Shown here in pieces: positions 9,013-17,188 of a stretch of DNA of 41,972 bases; position 1 is the first letter of the stretch, and each line of letters starts with the position of its first letter. The position numbers and the translations under genes were made by a program. Below the pieces are notes generated by a model. That model was given only the letters and a program-made list of their open reading frames with translations. It did not search any database and was not told the origin of the DNA. Source of the DNA: REEB95 sp035934235 (GTDB lineage Bacteria; Pseudomonadota; Alphaproteobacteria; ATCC43930; CGMCC-115725); contig DASYYB010000048.1 in the NCBI GenBank assembly GCA_035934235.1, positions 1-41,972 on the forward strand, given 5' to 3'.

Positions 9013-9737
<725 letters not shown>

Positions 9738-9758
9738 CCAGACGCGCTTTCCGATGCC

Positions 9759-9787
9759 GTGACCGGCGGCGCGGCGTGGTTTAGAAT
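9759..9787 (+). promoter_or_regulatory. Likely promoter for the NMT1/THI5-like gene
   Basis: GTGACC (9759-9764), a 17-base gap and TAGAAT (9782-9787) match sigma-70 at 4/6 and 5/6. A small dyad GTCGC-7-GCGAC (9791-9807) lies at the expected transcript start and could be an operator. The ribosome-binding site ACAGGAGAG precedes ATG 9820. Confidence 0.5.
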
Positions 9788-9819
9788 AGGTCGCGATATC
9801 AGCGACAGGAGAGACGCAC

Positions 9820-10707
9820 ATGGTGCCGTCGCTCAAGCCGGTCCGCATCGCCCCCAAGGGTATGGGCCTCGCCGATTTTGTCGCGCAGGAAGAGGGCTTC
9901 TTCGCCGCCGAAGGCCTCGCCGTCGAATTCGACTGGAAAACCTTCCGCGGCACGCAGTCGAGTTGGAAGGGTCTCGACTATCTCAATCGGCCGCAGGATC
10001 AGCCCTATAGCAAGGGCGATGCCGAGGTGATCCAGAGCGCCTGCCAATGGGGCAGCGTGTGTAACGCCGGCGCCGGCATGGGCCGCTTCGTCTCCGATTG
10101 CTACGGCATCTCGCCCTGGGCGATCTATGTCCGTCCGGATTCCAAGATCCGCAAACCCGAGGATCTGCGCGACGTGCCGATCGCCGTCGGTATGCGCGCC
10201 GGCAGCCATTTCAACGTGCCGTGGCGGCTCGAACCCTACATGCCGATCGAGCACATCAAGGTCGTCAATGTCGGCGGCTTTGGCGCGCGGCTGACCGCGC
10301 TGCTCAATAAAGAGGTCGAAGCGGCGAGCCTGCTGCCGCCGCAAATCGCCATGGCCGAGCAACTCGGCTTGCGCAAGGTGATGGAGAACACGTTCCATAC
10401 CATCTGGTGGGTGCCCGAGCACCTCGACCAGGCGACGCTCGCCGCGGTGCTGCGCGCGCTGGCGCGGGCGGAGCAGGCGATCGACGTCAACCTCGCCAAG
10501 TACCTGCCGTTATGGAAACACGCCATTCCAGCCGAGTTCGCCGACCGGCAATGGGATTTCAGCAAATTCGGCCGCGGCGAGCAGTTCGTCTACGAGAAGC
10601 TGCCGGACGGCGAATTCGACGAGATCATGGCGCAGGTGACGCGCTGGGGCCTCGACAATTACCTCAAGGAGCGCCGCTTCGAGCAACTGGCGGTGTCGTC
10701 GCGGTAG
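9820..10707 (+). CDS. NMT1/THI5-like (type-II solute-binding fold) protein without export signal
   Basis: 295 residues resembling the NMT1/SsuA/TauA-like solute-binding family. It opens with VRIAPKGMGLADFVAQEEGF, where GLADFVAQEEGFF matches the start of lobe 1 in such proteins. GISPWAIYVRPDSKIRKPED and PIAVGMRAGSHFN match the hinge and second lobe. There is no signal peptide and no upstream in-frame start that would add one, so a cytoplasmic place is predicted. That would fit an enzyme or sensor related to THI5-like pyrimidine synthases, or a binding protein that lost export. It sits just after a Liv-type importer but has its own promoter. Its TAG stop abuts the convergent aquaporin gene's stop (TAGCTA). 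The function is not established. Confidence 0.7.
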   Translation: MVPSLKPVRIAPKGMGLADFVAQEEGFFAAEGLAVEFDWKTFRGTQSSWKGLDYLNRPQDQPYSKGDAEVIQSACQWGSVCNAGAGMGRFVSDCYGISPWAIYVRPDSKIRKPEDLRDVPIAVGMRAGSHFNVPWRLEPYMPIEHIKVVNVGGFGARLTALLNKEVEAASLLPPQIAMAEQLGLRKVMENTFHTIWWVPEHLDQATLAAVLRALARAEQAIDVNLAKYLPLWKHAIPAEFADRQWDFSKFGRGEQFVYEKLPDGEFDEIMAQVTRWGLDNYLKERRFEQLAVSSR

Positions 10708-11421
10708 CTAGCCGCGCCGGATCATCGCTCGACACAGCGGCAGGGCCGCGGCCAGTCCGGCGAACTCTGCCAGGATGAATGCCGGCGCGTCCTGTGGCCG
10801 GATCCCAGAAAAGGTGTCGGTCAGCGCTCGCGCGAGCGTTACCGCCGGATTGGCGAACGACGTCGACGACGTGAACCAATAAGCGCCGGTAATGTAGGCC
10901 GCGACGGCGAAGGCCGTCACCGGCGCACGGTGAGCGCGGCAACCCCAGATCACCGCGAGCAAGCCGAACGTGGCGATGGTTTCGCCGAGCCACTGGCCGC
11001 TGCCGGCGCGCATTTTGGTGCCAAGCTCGATCACCGGCAGCGCAAACATCAGATGCGCCAGCCAGACGCCGATGACCGCGCCGGCCGTCTGCGCCGCGAT
11101 ATAGGCCGCAGCGAGGCGCCGGTCGAAGCCGTCGAGCGCGACGGCGGCTAGCGTCACCACCGGATTCATATGCGCGCCGGAGACCGGACCAAAAGCGAGG
11201 ATCAGTGCTGTCAGCGCCGCACCCGTCGCGACGGCATTGGCAAGCAAAGCCAGCGCGCCGTTTCCGCCGGCGAGGCGCTCGGCCATGATGCCGGAGCCCA
11301 CCACCGCCATCAGCAGAAATCCAGTTGCGACGAATTCGATGGCGGCGAGGCGAGCGTGCGCCAACGCGCGCGTACGTGGCGCCGTAACGGTCGCACCGCC
11401 GGCTTCGGCCTCGACGCTCAC
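10708..11421 (-). CDS. aqpS: MIP-family aquaporin of an arsenic cluster (AqpS-like)
   Basis: Predicted aquaglyceroporin that lets arsenite made by ArsC leave the cell, as described for Sinorhizobium AqpS. 237 residues and six hydrophobic segments. The two half-helix boxes are HMNPVVTLA (NPV instead of NPA) and SFANPAVTLARAL. The residue after the second NPA is Val, not the selectivity-filter Arg of water and glycerol channels. The GTG start at 11421 overlaps the arsC stop as GTGA. A longer reading frame continues upstream but runs across arsC, so the GTG is preferred. No ArsB/Acr3 pump or ArsH is present here. Confidence 0.88.
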   Translation of the reverse strand: MSVEAEAGGATVTAPRTRALAHARLAAIEFVATGFLLMAVVGSGIMAERLAGGNGALALLANAVATGAALTALILAFGPVSGAHMNPVVTLAAVALDGFDRRLAAAYIAAQTAGAVIGVWLAHLMFALPVIELGTKMRAGSGQWLGETIATFGLLAVIWGCRAHRAPVTAFAVAAYITGAYWFTSSTSFANPAVTLARALTDTFSGIRPQDAPAFILAEFAGLAAALPLCRAMIRRG

Positions 11422-11933
11422 GACGCTGCGTCTTCCGGCGTGTGAATGGTGCCGATCCGCCGCGCTTCGCGCTGCAAGGCGAGCCGGTCGAGTTTTTCCA
11501 AGGGTAGAGCCAGGAACAGCTTGATGCGCGTGTCGAGCCGCTGGAAGGCGTCGCGGAAGGCCGCCATTTTCTTCTCGTGCGTACCGTCGACCGCGGCTGG
11601 ATCGGGCACGCCCCAATGTGCGGTGATCGGCTGGCCCGGCCAAACCGGACAGGTTTCGGCCGCCGCCTGGTCGCAGACGGTGAAGACGAAATCCATGCGC
11701 GGCGCGTCCGGCCGCGCGAACTCGTTCCAGCTCTTGGAACGCAGGCCATCGGTCGGCAGCTTCATCGCGCGCAGCAACGCAAGCGTCAGCGGATTGATCG
11801 CGCTTTTCGGCTGGCTGCCGGCGCTGTAGGCGTGAAACCGGCTTTTGCCCCAATGATTGAGCAGGACTTCGCCGATGACGCTGCGTGCCGAATTGCCGGT
11901 GCAGAGGAACAGGACGTTATAGATACGGCTCAT
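11418..11933 (-). CDS. arsC: Arsenate reductase, thioredoxin-coupled (low-MW phosphatase fold)
   Basis: Reduces arsenate to arsenite using a three-cysteine relay recycled by thioredoxin. 171 residues from ATG 11933. The active-site loop is LCTGNSARS (Cys-X5-Arg, Cys near residue 11). The two shuttle cysteines are in TVCDQAAAETCP, seven residues between them in the Cys-to-Cys count typical of Bacillus-type ArsC. The general acid Asp is in VPDPAA. ATGA overlaps link it to arsR upstream and GTGA to the aquaporin downstream, so the three are one operon. An alternative start 15 codons upstream would run into arsR and is not needed. Confidence 0.93.
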   Translation of the reverse strand: MSRIYNVLFLCTGNSARSVIGEVLLNHWGKSRFHAYSAGSQPKSAINPLTLALLRAMKLPTDGLRSKSWNEFARPDAPRMDFVFTVCDQAAAETCPVWPGQPITAHWGVPDPAAVDGTHEKKMAAFRDAFQRLDTRIKLFLALPLEKLDRLALQREARRIGTIHTPEDAAS

Positions 11934-12277
11934 GCGGATTTCCGTGTGCGCGCCGGCTTGATGGCGGCGGGTTCGCACGCCGGCGCGCAGACCGCGCCGC
12001 CGCAGCAGTTTTCGGTGAGATAGGCGACGAGCCCGTTCATCGCCGCGTAATCGGCGGTATAGATGAGCTGGCGGCCAAGCCGCCGCTGCGTCACCAGCCC
12101 GGCGCGCAGCAGCTGTTGAAGATGAAAGGTGAGGGAGGACGGCGGCAGGTCAAGCCGCGTGGCAATCTCGCCCGCCGGCACCCCGGCGGGCCCGCGCCTC
12201 ACCAGCAGGCGATAAACTGCCAGCCGGTGGTCGTGCGCGATTGCGCCAAGGGCCGCCACCGCGTTTTCCGCCTTCAT
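11930..12277 (-). CDS. arsR: ArsR-family arsenic-responsive repressor
   Basis: Winged-helix repressor expected to bind the ars promoter and leave it when arsenite binds. 115 residues. The DNA-reading helix region is EIATRLDLPPSSLTFHLQQL (about 37-56). The C-terminal tail has four cysteines, in ENCCGGAVCAPACEP, a plausible As(III) site of the alphaproteobacterial/Acidithiobacillus-like type rather than the E. coli helix-3 type. The start has GGAGG 5 bases upstream. First gene of arsR-arsC-aquaporin, divergent from secG. Confidence 0.92.
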   Translation of the reverse strand: MKAENAVAALGAIAHDHRLAVYRLLVRRGPAGVPAGEIATRLDLPPSSLTFHLQQLLRAGLVTQRRLGRQLIYTADYAAMNGLVAYLTENCCGGAVCAPACEPAAIKPARTRKSA

Positions 12278-12291
12278 ACCGACCTCCGATG

Positions 12292-12363
12292 TTTCGATAA
12301 TAGTCGAAAAGATAGGCCGGGCTTTTCCGGCAGGTCAAGCCACATTTCGACGGAATACGAAAT
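12292..12363 (-). promoter_or_regulatory. ars operon promoter flanked by two TTTCGA-type dyads
   Basis: On the minus strand TTGACC (12338-12333), an 18-base gap and TATCTT (12314-12309) form a good sigma-70 promoter. Dyad 1, TTTCGA-6-TCGAAA (12292-12309), covers the transcript start. Dyad 2, ATTTCG-8-CGAAAT (12344-12363), lies just upstream of the -35. The shared half-site suggests two ArsR operators around one promoter. Confidence 0.65.
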
Positions 12364-12391
12364 ATCGCGGGCGATGATCTCGGCTGAACGG

Positions 12392-12423
12392 CGGCCGGCG
12401 GTCCTTTGCCGCGCCGCCGGCCG
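12392..12423. repeat. 10-bp inverted repeat upstream of secG
   Basis: CGGCCGGCGG (12392-12401) and CCGCCGGCCG (12414-12423) are perfect complements around a 12-base loop, between the ars promoter and secG. With no T-run it is not a clear terminator. It may be a leader hairpin of secG or a transcription barrier between the divergent units. Confidence 0.5.
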
Positions 12424-12500
12424 AGCGGCGTCATAGCGGCTGATGTTCGCTGCACAGTGGGGCTGGCATTCCGCCGCCGGACGGTCTAAAACCCCGGCCC

Positions 12501-12872
12501 ATGTCTACGGTTATCATTGTCATTCACCTGTTGCTCGCGGTGGCGCTGGTGAGCGTCATCCTGCTGCAAAAGAGCGAAGGCGGCGCCCTCGGCATCGGCG
12601 GTGGGGGCGGCGGCATGTCCGGCTTCATGACCGGCCGGTCGACCGCCAACCTGCTCACGCGCGCTACGGCGATCCTCGCCACTTGCTTCTTCGCTACCAG
12701 CATCGCGCTAGCCATCGTTGCCGCACGCAGCCGCGCGCCGAGCTCGGTCATGGACCAGGCGGTCCCGGCTCAGTCGCTGCCCGCGTCGCCGACAACGTTG
12801 CCGACACCGGCCAAGCCCGTGGCGCCGGCGCCGGTCGCGCCGACGGGGCCGTCCGCGCCGCTGACCAGATAA
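12501..12872 (+). CDS. secG: Preprotein translocase subunit SecG
   Basis: Small subunit of the SecYEG channel that assists SecA-driven export. 123 residues with two membrane segments (about 3-22 and 52-74). Between them is the conserved SecG cytoplasmic loop with LLQKSEGGALG and a run of glycines. The C-terminal 45 residues are Ala/Pro-rich, usual for alphaproteobacterial SecG. It is alone here; its usual partner tpiA lies 8.7 kb upstream. Confidence 0.93.
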   Translation: MSTVIIVIHLLLAVALVSVILLQKSEGGALGIGGGGGGMSGFMTGRSTANLLTRATAILATCFFATSIALAIVAARSRAPSSVMDQAVPAQSLPASPTTLPTPAKPVAPAPVAPTGPSAPLTR

Positions 12873-13139
12873 CGCCGTCACTGCCGCGGTGATCTTCCGT
12901 TAACGCCTGCGGCATTTTCGGGCCGGCGGCGATATTCGGTTGACTTCGTGCGGCGCAGGCCCCATGTATGCGCCGTTCCATTCTCGCGATCGCGCGAAGC
13001 GCGGCGGATTTCGATCCCCAGCGCCCCCAGTTTCGAGAAATCACCAACAAGACGGCACCTCGGTTTCGCGCGAGGCAAGCCAGAAACACAGGTCGCCGCG
13101 CCTGCGCGTGCGGCCGTATCGATAGAAAGCAATAACACA
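12873..13139 (+). other. 267-base gap before the DEAD-box helicase gene
   Basis: No gene is supported here. The frame of the helicase stays open back to 12948, but that part has no family similarity and basic, low-complexity composition. The gap includes a 10-base palindrome CGCGATCGCG at 12985-12994. A long untranslated leader would fit a cold-inducible helicase gene, but that is inference. Confidence 0.35.
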
Positions 13140-14501
13140 GTGACTCTTTCCTTTTCCGAGCTCGCCCTCGTCGAGCCGATCCAGCGTGCATTGCGCGCGG
13201 AGAATTACGAGCGCCCGACGCCGATTCAGGCGCAGGCGATTCCACATCTCCTCGCCGGGCGCGATCTGCTCGGCATCGCCCAGACCGGCACCGGCAAGAC
13301 GGCGGCCTTCGCGCTGCCGATCCTCCAGCACCTGGCCGGGAACCGCGTTCCCGCGCCGCGCAATTCCATGCGCGCTCTGGTGCTGACGCCGACGCGCGAG
13401 CTGGCGTTGCAGATCGCCGACAGTTTCCGCGTCTATGGTCGCCATATGGGTTTGCGTACTGCCGTGATCTTCGGCGGCGTCAGCCAGGGGCCCCAGGTCG
13501 ATGCGCTTCGCCGCGGCATCGACATCCTCGTCGCCACGCCCGGCCGGCTCCTAGACCTGCACCAGCAGGGCCACGTGCGCTACGACGGCGTGTCGGTTTT
13601 CGTCCTCGACGAAGCCGATCGCATGCTCGACATGGGATTCATCCGCGACATCCGCCGCATCGCCCCGCTATTGCCGAAGCAGCGCCAATCGCTGCTGTTC
13701 TCGGCCACCATGCCGGATGAGATCAATCGGCTGATCGGCACGCTGCTCAAGGACCCGGTGCGCGTCGAAGTGACGCCGGCCGCCACCACGGTTGAGCGCA
13801 TCGACCAGCGCGTCATGTTCGTTGACGCCGGCAACAAGCGAGCGCTGCTCGCCTCGCTGCTTGATGACAAGACGATCGCCCGCGCGCTGGTCTTCACCCG
13901 CACCAAGCACGGTGCCAACCGCGTCGCCGAGGGCCTCGCCAAGAGCGGCATCGGCGCCGAGGCGATCCACGGCAACAAATCGCAGGGCGCGCGCCAGCGT
14001 GCGCTCGGCAACTTCCGCGACGGCCGCACCCGCGTGCTGGTGGCCACCGATATTGCCGCGCGTGGCATCGACATCGACGGCATTACCCATGTCATCAATT
14101 TCGAGCTACCGAACGTGCCCGAAAGCTACGTCCATCGCATCGGCCGCACAGCGCGCGCCGGCGCCGATGGCATCGCCATCTCGTTCTGCGATCACTCCGA
14201 GAAGGGTTTCCTGCGCGACATCGAAAAGGTGACGCGGCAGAAGATCGCCGTCGCCGAGCACGCGTTCCGCGCGCCGGCGGGCCAGGGCGCCAATGGCCAT
14301 GGCGGTCAGCCGCAAGGCCACAACGGCAACGGCCATAACGGCGGGCACAACGGCCACGCCCATCGTAACGGCGGCCATCATGGAAGCGGCAACGGCAATG
14401 GCCGCGGCGGCGAATTTGCCAACCGGCGCCGCCGCTCACGCCGTGGCGGCGGCCACGGCCGGCCGCAGGGTCATACGCCGGCGCATCCACACGCGGGCTA
14501 A
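13140..14501 (+). CDS. DEAD-box ATP-dependent RNA helicase, RhlE-like, with Asn/Gly/His-rich tail
   Basis: Unwinds short RNA duplexes in ribosome assembly, RNA decay or cold adaptation. 453 residues from GTG 13140, chosen because the family's N-terminus (LSFSELALVEPIQRAL) begins there; the Shine-Dalgarno is weak. Motifs in order: Q motif RPTPIQAQAIP, motif I AQTGTGKT (about 48-55), PTRELALQI, DEAD within VLDEADRMLDMGF, SAT, ALVFTRTK and HRIGRTAR. From about residue 380 a low-complexity tail is rich in Asn-Gly-His repeats and ends in an Arg/Gly-rich stretch. It lies between secG and pyrG. Confidence 0.92.
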   Translation: MTLSFSELALVEPIQRALRAENYERPTPIQAQAIPHLLAGRDLLGIAQTGTGKTAAFALPILQHLAGNRVPAPRNSMRALVLTPTRELALQIADSFRVYGRHMGLRTAVIFGGVSQGPQVDALRRGIDILVATPGRLLDLHQQGHVRYDGVSVFVLDEADRMLDMGFIRDIRRIAPLLPKQRQSLLFSATMPDEINRLIGTLLKDPVRVEVTPAATTVERIDQRVMFVDAGNKRALLASLLDDKTIARALVFTRTKHGANRVAEGLAKSGIGAEAIHGNKSQGARQRALGNFRDGRTRVLVATDIAARGIDIDGITHVINFELPNVPESYVHRIGRTARAGADGIAISFCDHSEKGFLRDIEKVTRQKIAVAEHAFRAPAGQGANGHGGQPQGHNGNGHNGGHNGHAHRNGGHHGSGNGNGRGGEFANRRRRSRRGGGHGRPQGHTPAHPHAG

Positions 14502-14520
14502 GTCGCTTCGTCTTTATCTT

Positions 14521-14593
14521 CGTCATGCCCGGCTTTGTGCCGGGCATCCACGCCTTCAAAATATGGATGGCCGGGTCACGCCCGGCCATGACG
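14521..14593. repeat. Two-hairpin intergenic palindromic repeat
   Basis: Two 9-bp perfect stems with 5-base loops: ATGCCCGGC-TTTGT-GCCGGGCAT (14525-14547) and ATGGCCGGG-TCACG-CCCGGCCAT (14567-14589). CGTCAT (14521-14526) at one end is complementary to ATGACG (14588-14593) at the other, so the whole unit can also fold end to end. From memory such a unit is scattered between genes in Bradyrhizobium and relatives. Here it follows the helicase gene and may also end its transcript. Only one copy is seen in this window. Confidence 0.75.
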
Positions 14594-14695
14594 TGCAAGC
14601 GTTGTGTTATGCGTTTCGCCGCGCGTGGCCGCCATCCCGCCCGAGTCGGCGCTTTCCGTTTGCCTCGGCCCGCGGGTGCTATATGGTGAAATTCC

Positions 14696-16321
14696 ATGAC
14701 GCGGTTCATTTTCATCACCGGCGGCGTGGTCTCCTCTCTTGGCAAGGGTCTTTCGGCGGCGGCGCTCGGCGCGCTGCTCCAGGCGCGCGGATTCCGCGTC
14801 CGGCTCAGGAAATTCGACCCTTATATCAACGTCGATCCGGGCACCATGAGTCCGTATCAGCACGGCGAGGTCTACGTCACCGACGACGGCGCCGAAACCG
14901 ACCTCGATCTCGGCCATTACGAGCGCTTCACCGGCGTTTCATCGCGCAAAAGCGACAGCCAGACCACCGGTCGCATCTATTCGACGGTGATCGGTCGCGA
15001 GCGCCGCGGGGAATATCTGGGCGCCACCGTGCAGGTCATCCCGCATGTCACCGACGCCATCAAGGAGGCGATCCAGGCCGATCTTAACGGCGAAGATTTC
15101 GTGCTCTGCGAGATCGGCGGCACGGTCGGCGACATCGAAGGCCTGCCGTTCCTCGAGGCGATCCGCCAGCTCGGCAACGAATTGGGTCGCGACCGCGCGA
15201 TGTATGTCCACCTGACGTTGGTGCCCTATATTCCGTCGGCCGGCGAATTGAAGAGCAAGCCGACCCAGCACAGCGTCAAGGAATTGTTGGGCCTCGGCAT
15301 TCAGCCCGACATCCTGCTCTGCCGTTGCGACCGCGAGATTCCCGAAAGCGCGCGCAAGAAAATCGCACTGTTCTGCAATCTACGCGAAGAACGCGTCATT
15401 CCGGCGCTCGACGTCGACACCATCTACGACGTGCCGACGGCCTATCATAAGCAGGGCCTCGACCGCGAAGTCTGCCGCCATTTCGGCCTCGACGTGCGCG
15501 AGCCCGATTTGACGCGCTGGACCGACATCGTCGGCCGCATCCGGAAGCCCGAAGGCGCCGTCACCATCGCCGTCGTCGGCAAGTACACGCATCTGCCCGA
15601 TAGCTACAAGTCGCTTGCCGAGGCGCTCGCCCATGGCGGCATCGCCAACAACGTTGGCGTCAAGTTGAATTGGTTTGATTCGGAAATCTTCGAGCAGGAG
15701 GACGCCGTCAGCCATCTCGTCGGCGTCAACGGCATCCTGGTGCCCGGCGGCTTCGGCGAGCGCGGCAGCGAAGGCAAGATCGAAGCCGCGCGGTTCGCGC
15801 GTGAGCGCAAGGTGCCTTACTTCGGCATCTGTTTCGGTATGCAGATGGCGGTGATCGAGGCGGCACGGCACTTGGCTGGCCTCAACGGCGCCGGCTCGAC
15901 CGAGTTCGGCCCGTGCGCCGATCCGGTCATCGGCCTGATGACCGAATGGATGAAGGGCAACCAACTCGAGAAACGCAAGGCCAACGGCGATCTCGGCGGC
16001 ACCATGCGCCTCGGCGCCTATCCGGCGAAGCTGGCGGCGGGCTCGCGCGTCGCCGAAATCTACGGCGCGACCGAGATCAGCGAACGCCACCGCCATCGTT
16101 ACGAGGTCAACGTCAACTACAAGGCGAAGCTGGAGAAGACTGGCATGCGCTTCTCCGGCATGTCGCCCGACGGCGAGCTGCCCGAGATCATCGAATTCTC
16201 CGACCATCCGTGGTTCATCGGCGTGCAGTTTCACCCCGAGCTCAAATCCAAGCCTTTCGATCCGCACCCGCTCTTCACGTCGTTCATCAAGGCGGCGGTG
16301 GAGCAGTCTCGCCTCGTCTAG
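14696..16321 (+). CDS. pyrG: CTP synthase
   Basis: Makes CTP from UTP, ATP and glutamine. 541 residues, normal length. The synthase domain (about 1-267) starts MTRFIFITGGVVSSLGKGLS, containing the ATP-binding loop, followed by LRKFDPYINVDPGTMSP. The class-I glutamine amidotransferase domain (about 290-541) has the oxyanion region PGGFGERG, nucleophile Cys in YFGICFGMQ and the His/Glu pair in VQFHPE. It is followed 24 bases later by kdsA, a widely conserved alphaproteobacterial order. Confidence 0.97.
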   Translation: MTRFIFITGGVVSSLGKGLSAAALGALLQARGFRVRLRKFDPYINVDPGTMSPYQHGEVYVTDDGAETDLDLGHYERFTGVSSRKSDSQTTGRIYSTVIGRERRGEYLGATVQVIPHVTDAIKEAIQADLNGEDFVLCEIGGTVGDIEGLPFLEAIRQLGNELGRDRAMYVHLTLVPYIPSAGELKSKPTQHSVKELLGLGIQPDILLCRCDREIPESARKKIALFCNLREERVIPALDVDTIYDVPTAYHKQGLDREVCRHFGLDVREPDLTRWTDIVGRIRKPEGAVTIAVVGKYTHLPDSYKSLAEALAHGGIANNVGVKLNWFDSEIFEQEDAVSHLVGVNGILVPGGFGERGSEGKIEAARFARERKVPYFGICFGMQMAVIEAARHLAGLNGAGSTEFGPCADPVIGLMTEWMKGNQLEKRKANGDLGGTMRLGAYPAKLAAGSRVAEIYGATEISERHRHRYEVNVNYKAKLEKTGMRFSGMSPDGELPEIIEFSDHPWFIGVQFHPELKSKPFDPHPLFTSFIKAAVEQSRLV

Positions 16322-16345
16322 GCGGCTGCTATATAAGTGTCCGCC

Positions 16346-17188
16346 ATGACCGCACCGCGGCACGTCCATATCGGGAACATCACGCTCGGCAACGACCGGC
16401 CGCTGGCGCTGATCGCCGGTCCGTGCGTGCTCGAAAGCCGCGCGCACGCGATGGAAATGAGCCACGCGCTGGTCGAGCTCACCGGCAAGCTCGGCATCGG
16501 CCTGATCTACAAGACCTCGTTCGACAAGGCGAACCGCACCTCGGGCGAAAGTCCGCGCGGCATGGGCCTCGAAGCCTCGCTGCCGATCCTTGCCGAGGTA
16601 CGCGAGAAATATGGCTGTCCGGTGCTGACGGACGTGCACGCGTCCGAGCAATGTGCGGCCGTCGCCGAGGCCGTCGACGTGCTCCAGATTCCGGCTTTCC
16701 TCTGCCGCCAGACCGACTTGTTGGTGGCGGCGGCGAAAACCAAGCGCGCAATCAACGTCAAGAAGGGTCAGTTCCTCGCGCCGGGCGACATGAAGAATGT
16801 CGCTGCGAAGATTTCCAAGGCCGGCAACGATAATATCCTGTTGTGCGAACGTGGCGTATCGTTCGGCTACAACACGCTGGTTTCGGATATGCGCGCGCTG
16901 CCGATCATGGCGCAGACCGGCTATCCGGTGGTATTCGATGCGACGCATTCGGTGCAGCAGCCGGGCGGCCAGGGCGACAAAAGCGGCGGCGAACGGCAAT
17001 ACGTGCCCATGCTGGCACGCGCGGCCGTGAGTGTCGGCGTTGCCGCGGTGTTCATGGAAACCCATCAGGATCCCGATCACGCGCCGTCGGACGGACCCAA
17101 CATGGTCCATTTGAAGGACATGCCGGCCTTGCTCCGGCAGCTTATGGAATTCGACAAACTCGCGAAGAAAACCAACGGAAGCGCATGA
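16346..17188 (+). CDS. kdsA: 2-dehydro-3-deoxyphosphooctonate aldolase (Kdo-8-P synthase)
   Basis: Condenses PEP with arabinose 5-phosphate to Kdo 8-phosphate for lipopolysaccharide core. 280 residues from ATG 16346 (a GTG at 16337 would add three). Conserved parts: IAGPCVLES, YKTSFDKANRTS, LTDVH, VKKGQFLAP and DATHSVQQPGG. Cys27 in AGPC, His in DATHSV, Glu in FMETHQ and Asp in PSDGPNM occupy the metal-ligand positions of the metal-dependent class (Aquifex type); the E. coli enzyme has Asn at the Cys place. The stop overlaps the enolase start as ATGA. Confidence 0.95.
   Translation: MTAPRHVHIGNITLGNDRPLALIAGPCVLESRAHAMEMSHALVELTGKLGIGLIYKTSFDKANRTSGESPRGMGLEASLPILAEVREKYGCPVLTDVHASEQCAAVAEAVDVLQIPAFLCRQTDLLVAAAKTKRAINVKKGQFLAPGDMKNVAAKISKAGNDNILLCERGVSFGYNTLVSDMRALPIMAQTGYPVVFDATHSVQQPGGQGDKSGGERQYVPMLARAAVSVGVAAVFMETHQDPDHAPSDGPNMVHLKDMPALLRQLMEFDKLAKKTNGSA

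Noticed and set aside
12948..13139. 64-residue N-terminal extension of the helicase
   Set aside because: No family similarity; LSFSELALVEPIQ, which starts the helicase fold, begins at the GTG at 13140.
14281..14500. CRISPR-like or tandem repeat in the helicase 3' end
   Set aside because: The repeats are irregular in-frame Asn-Gly-His codons, not regular repeats with spacers.
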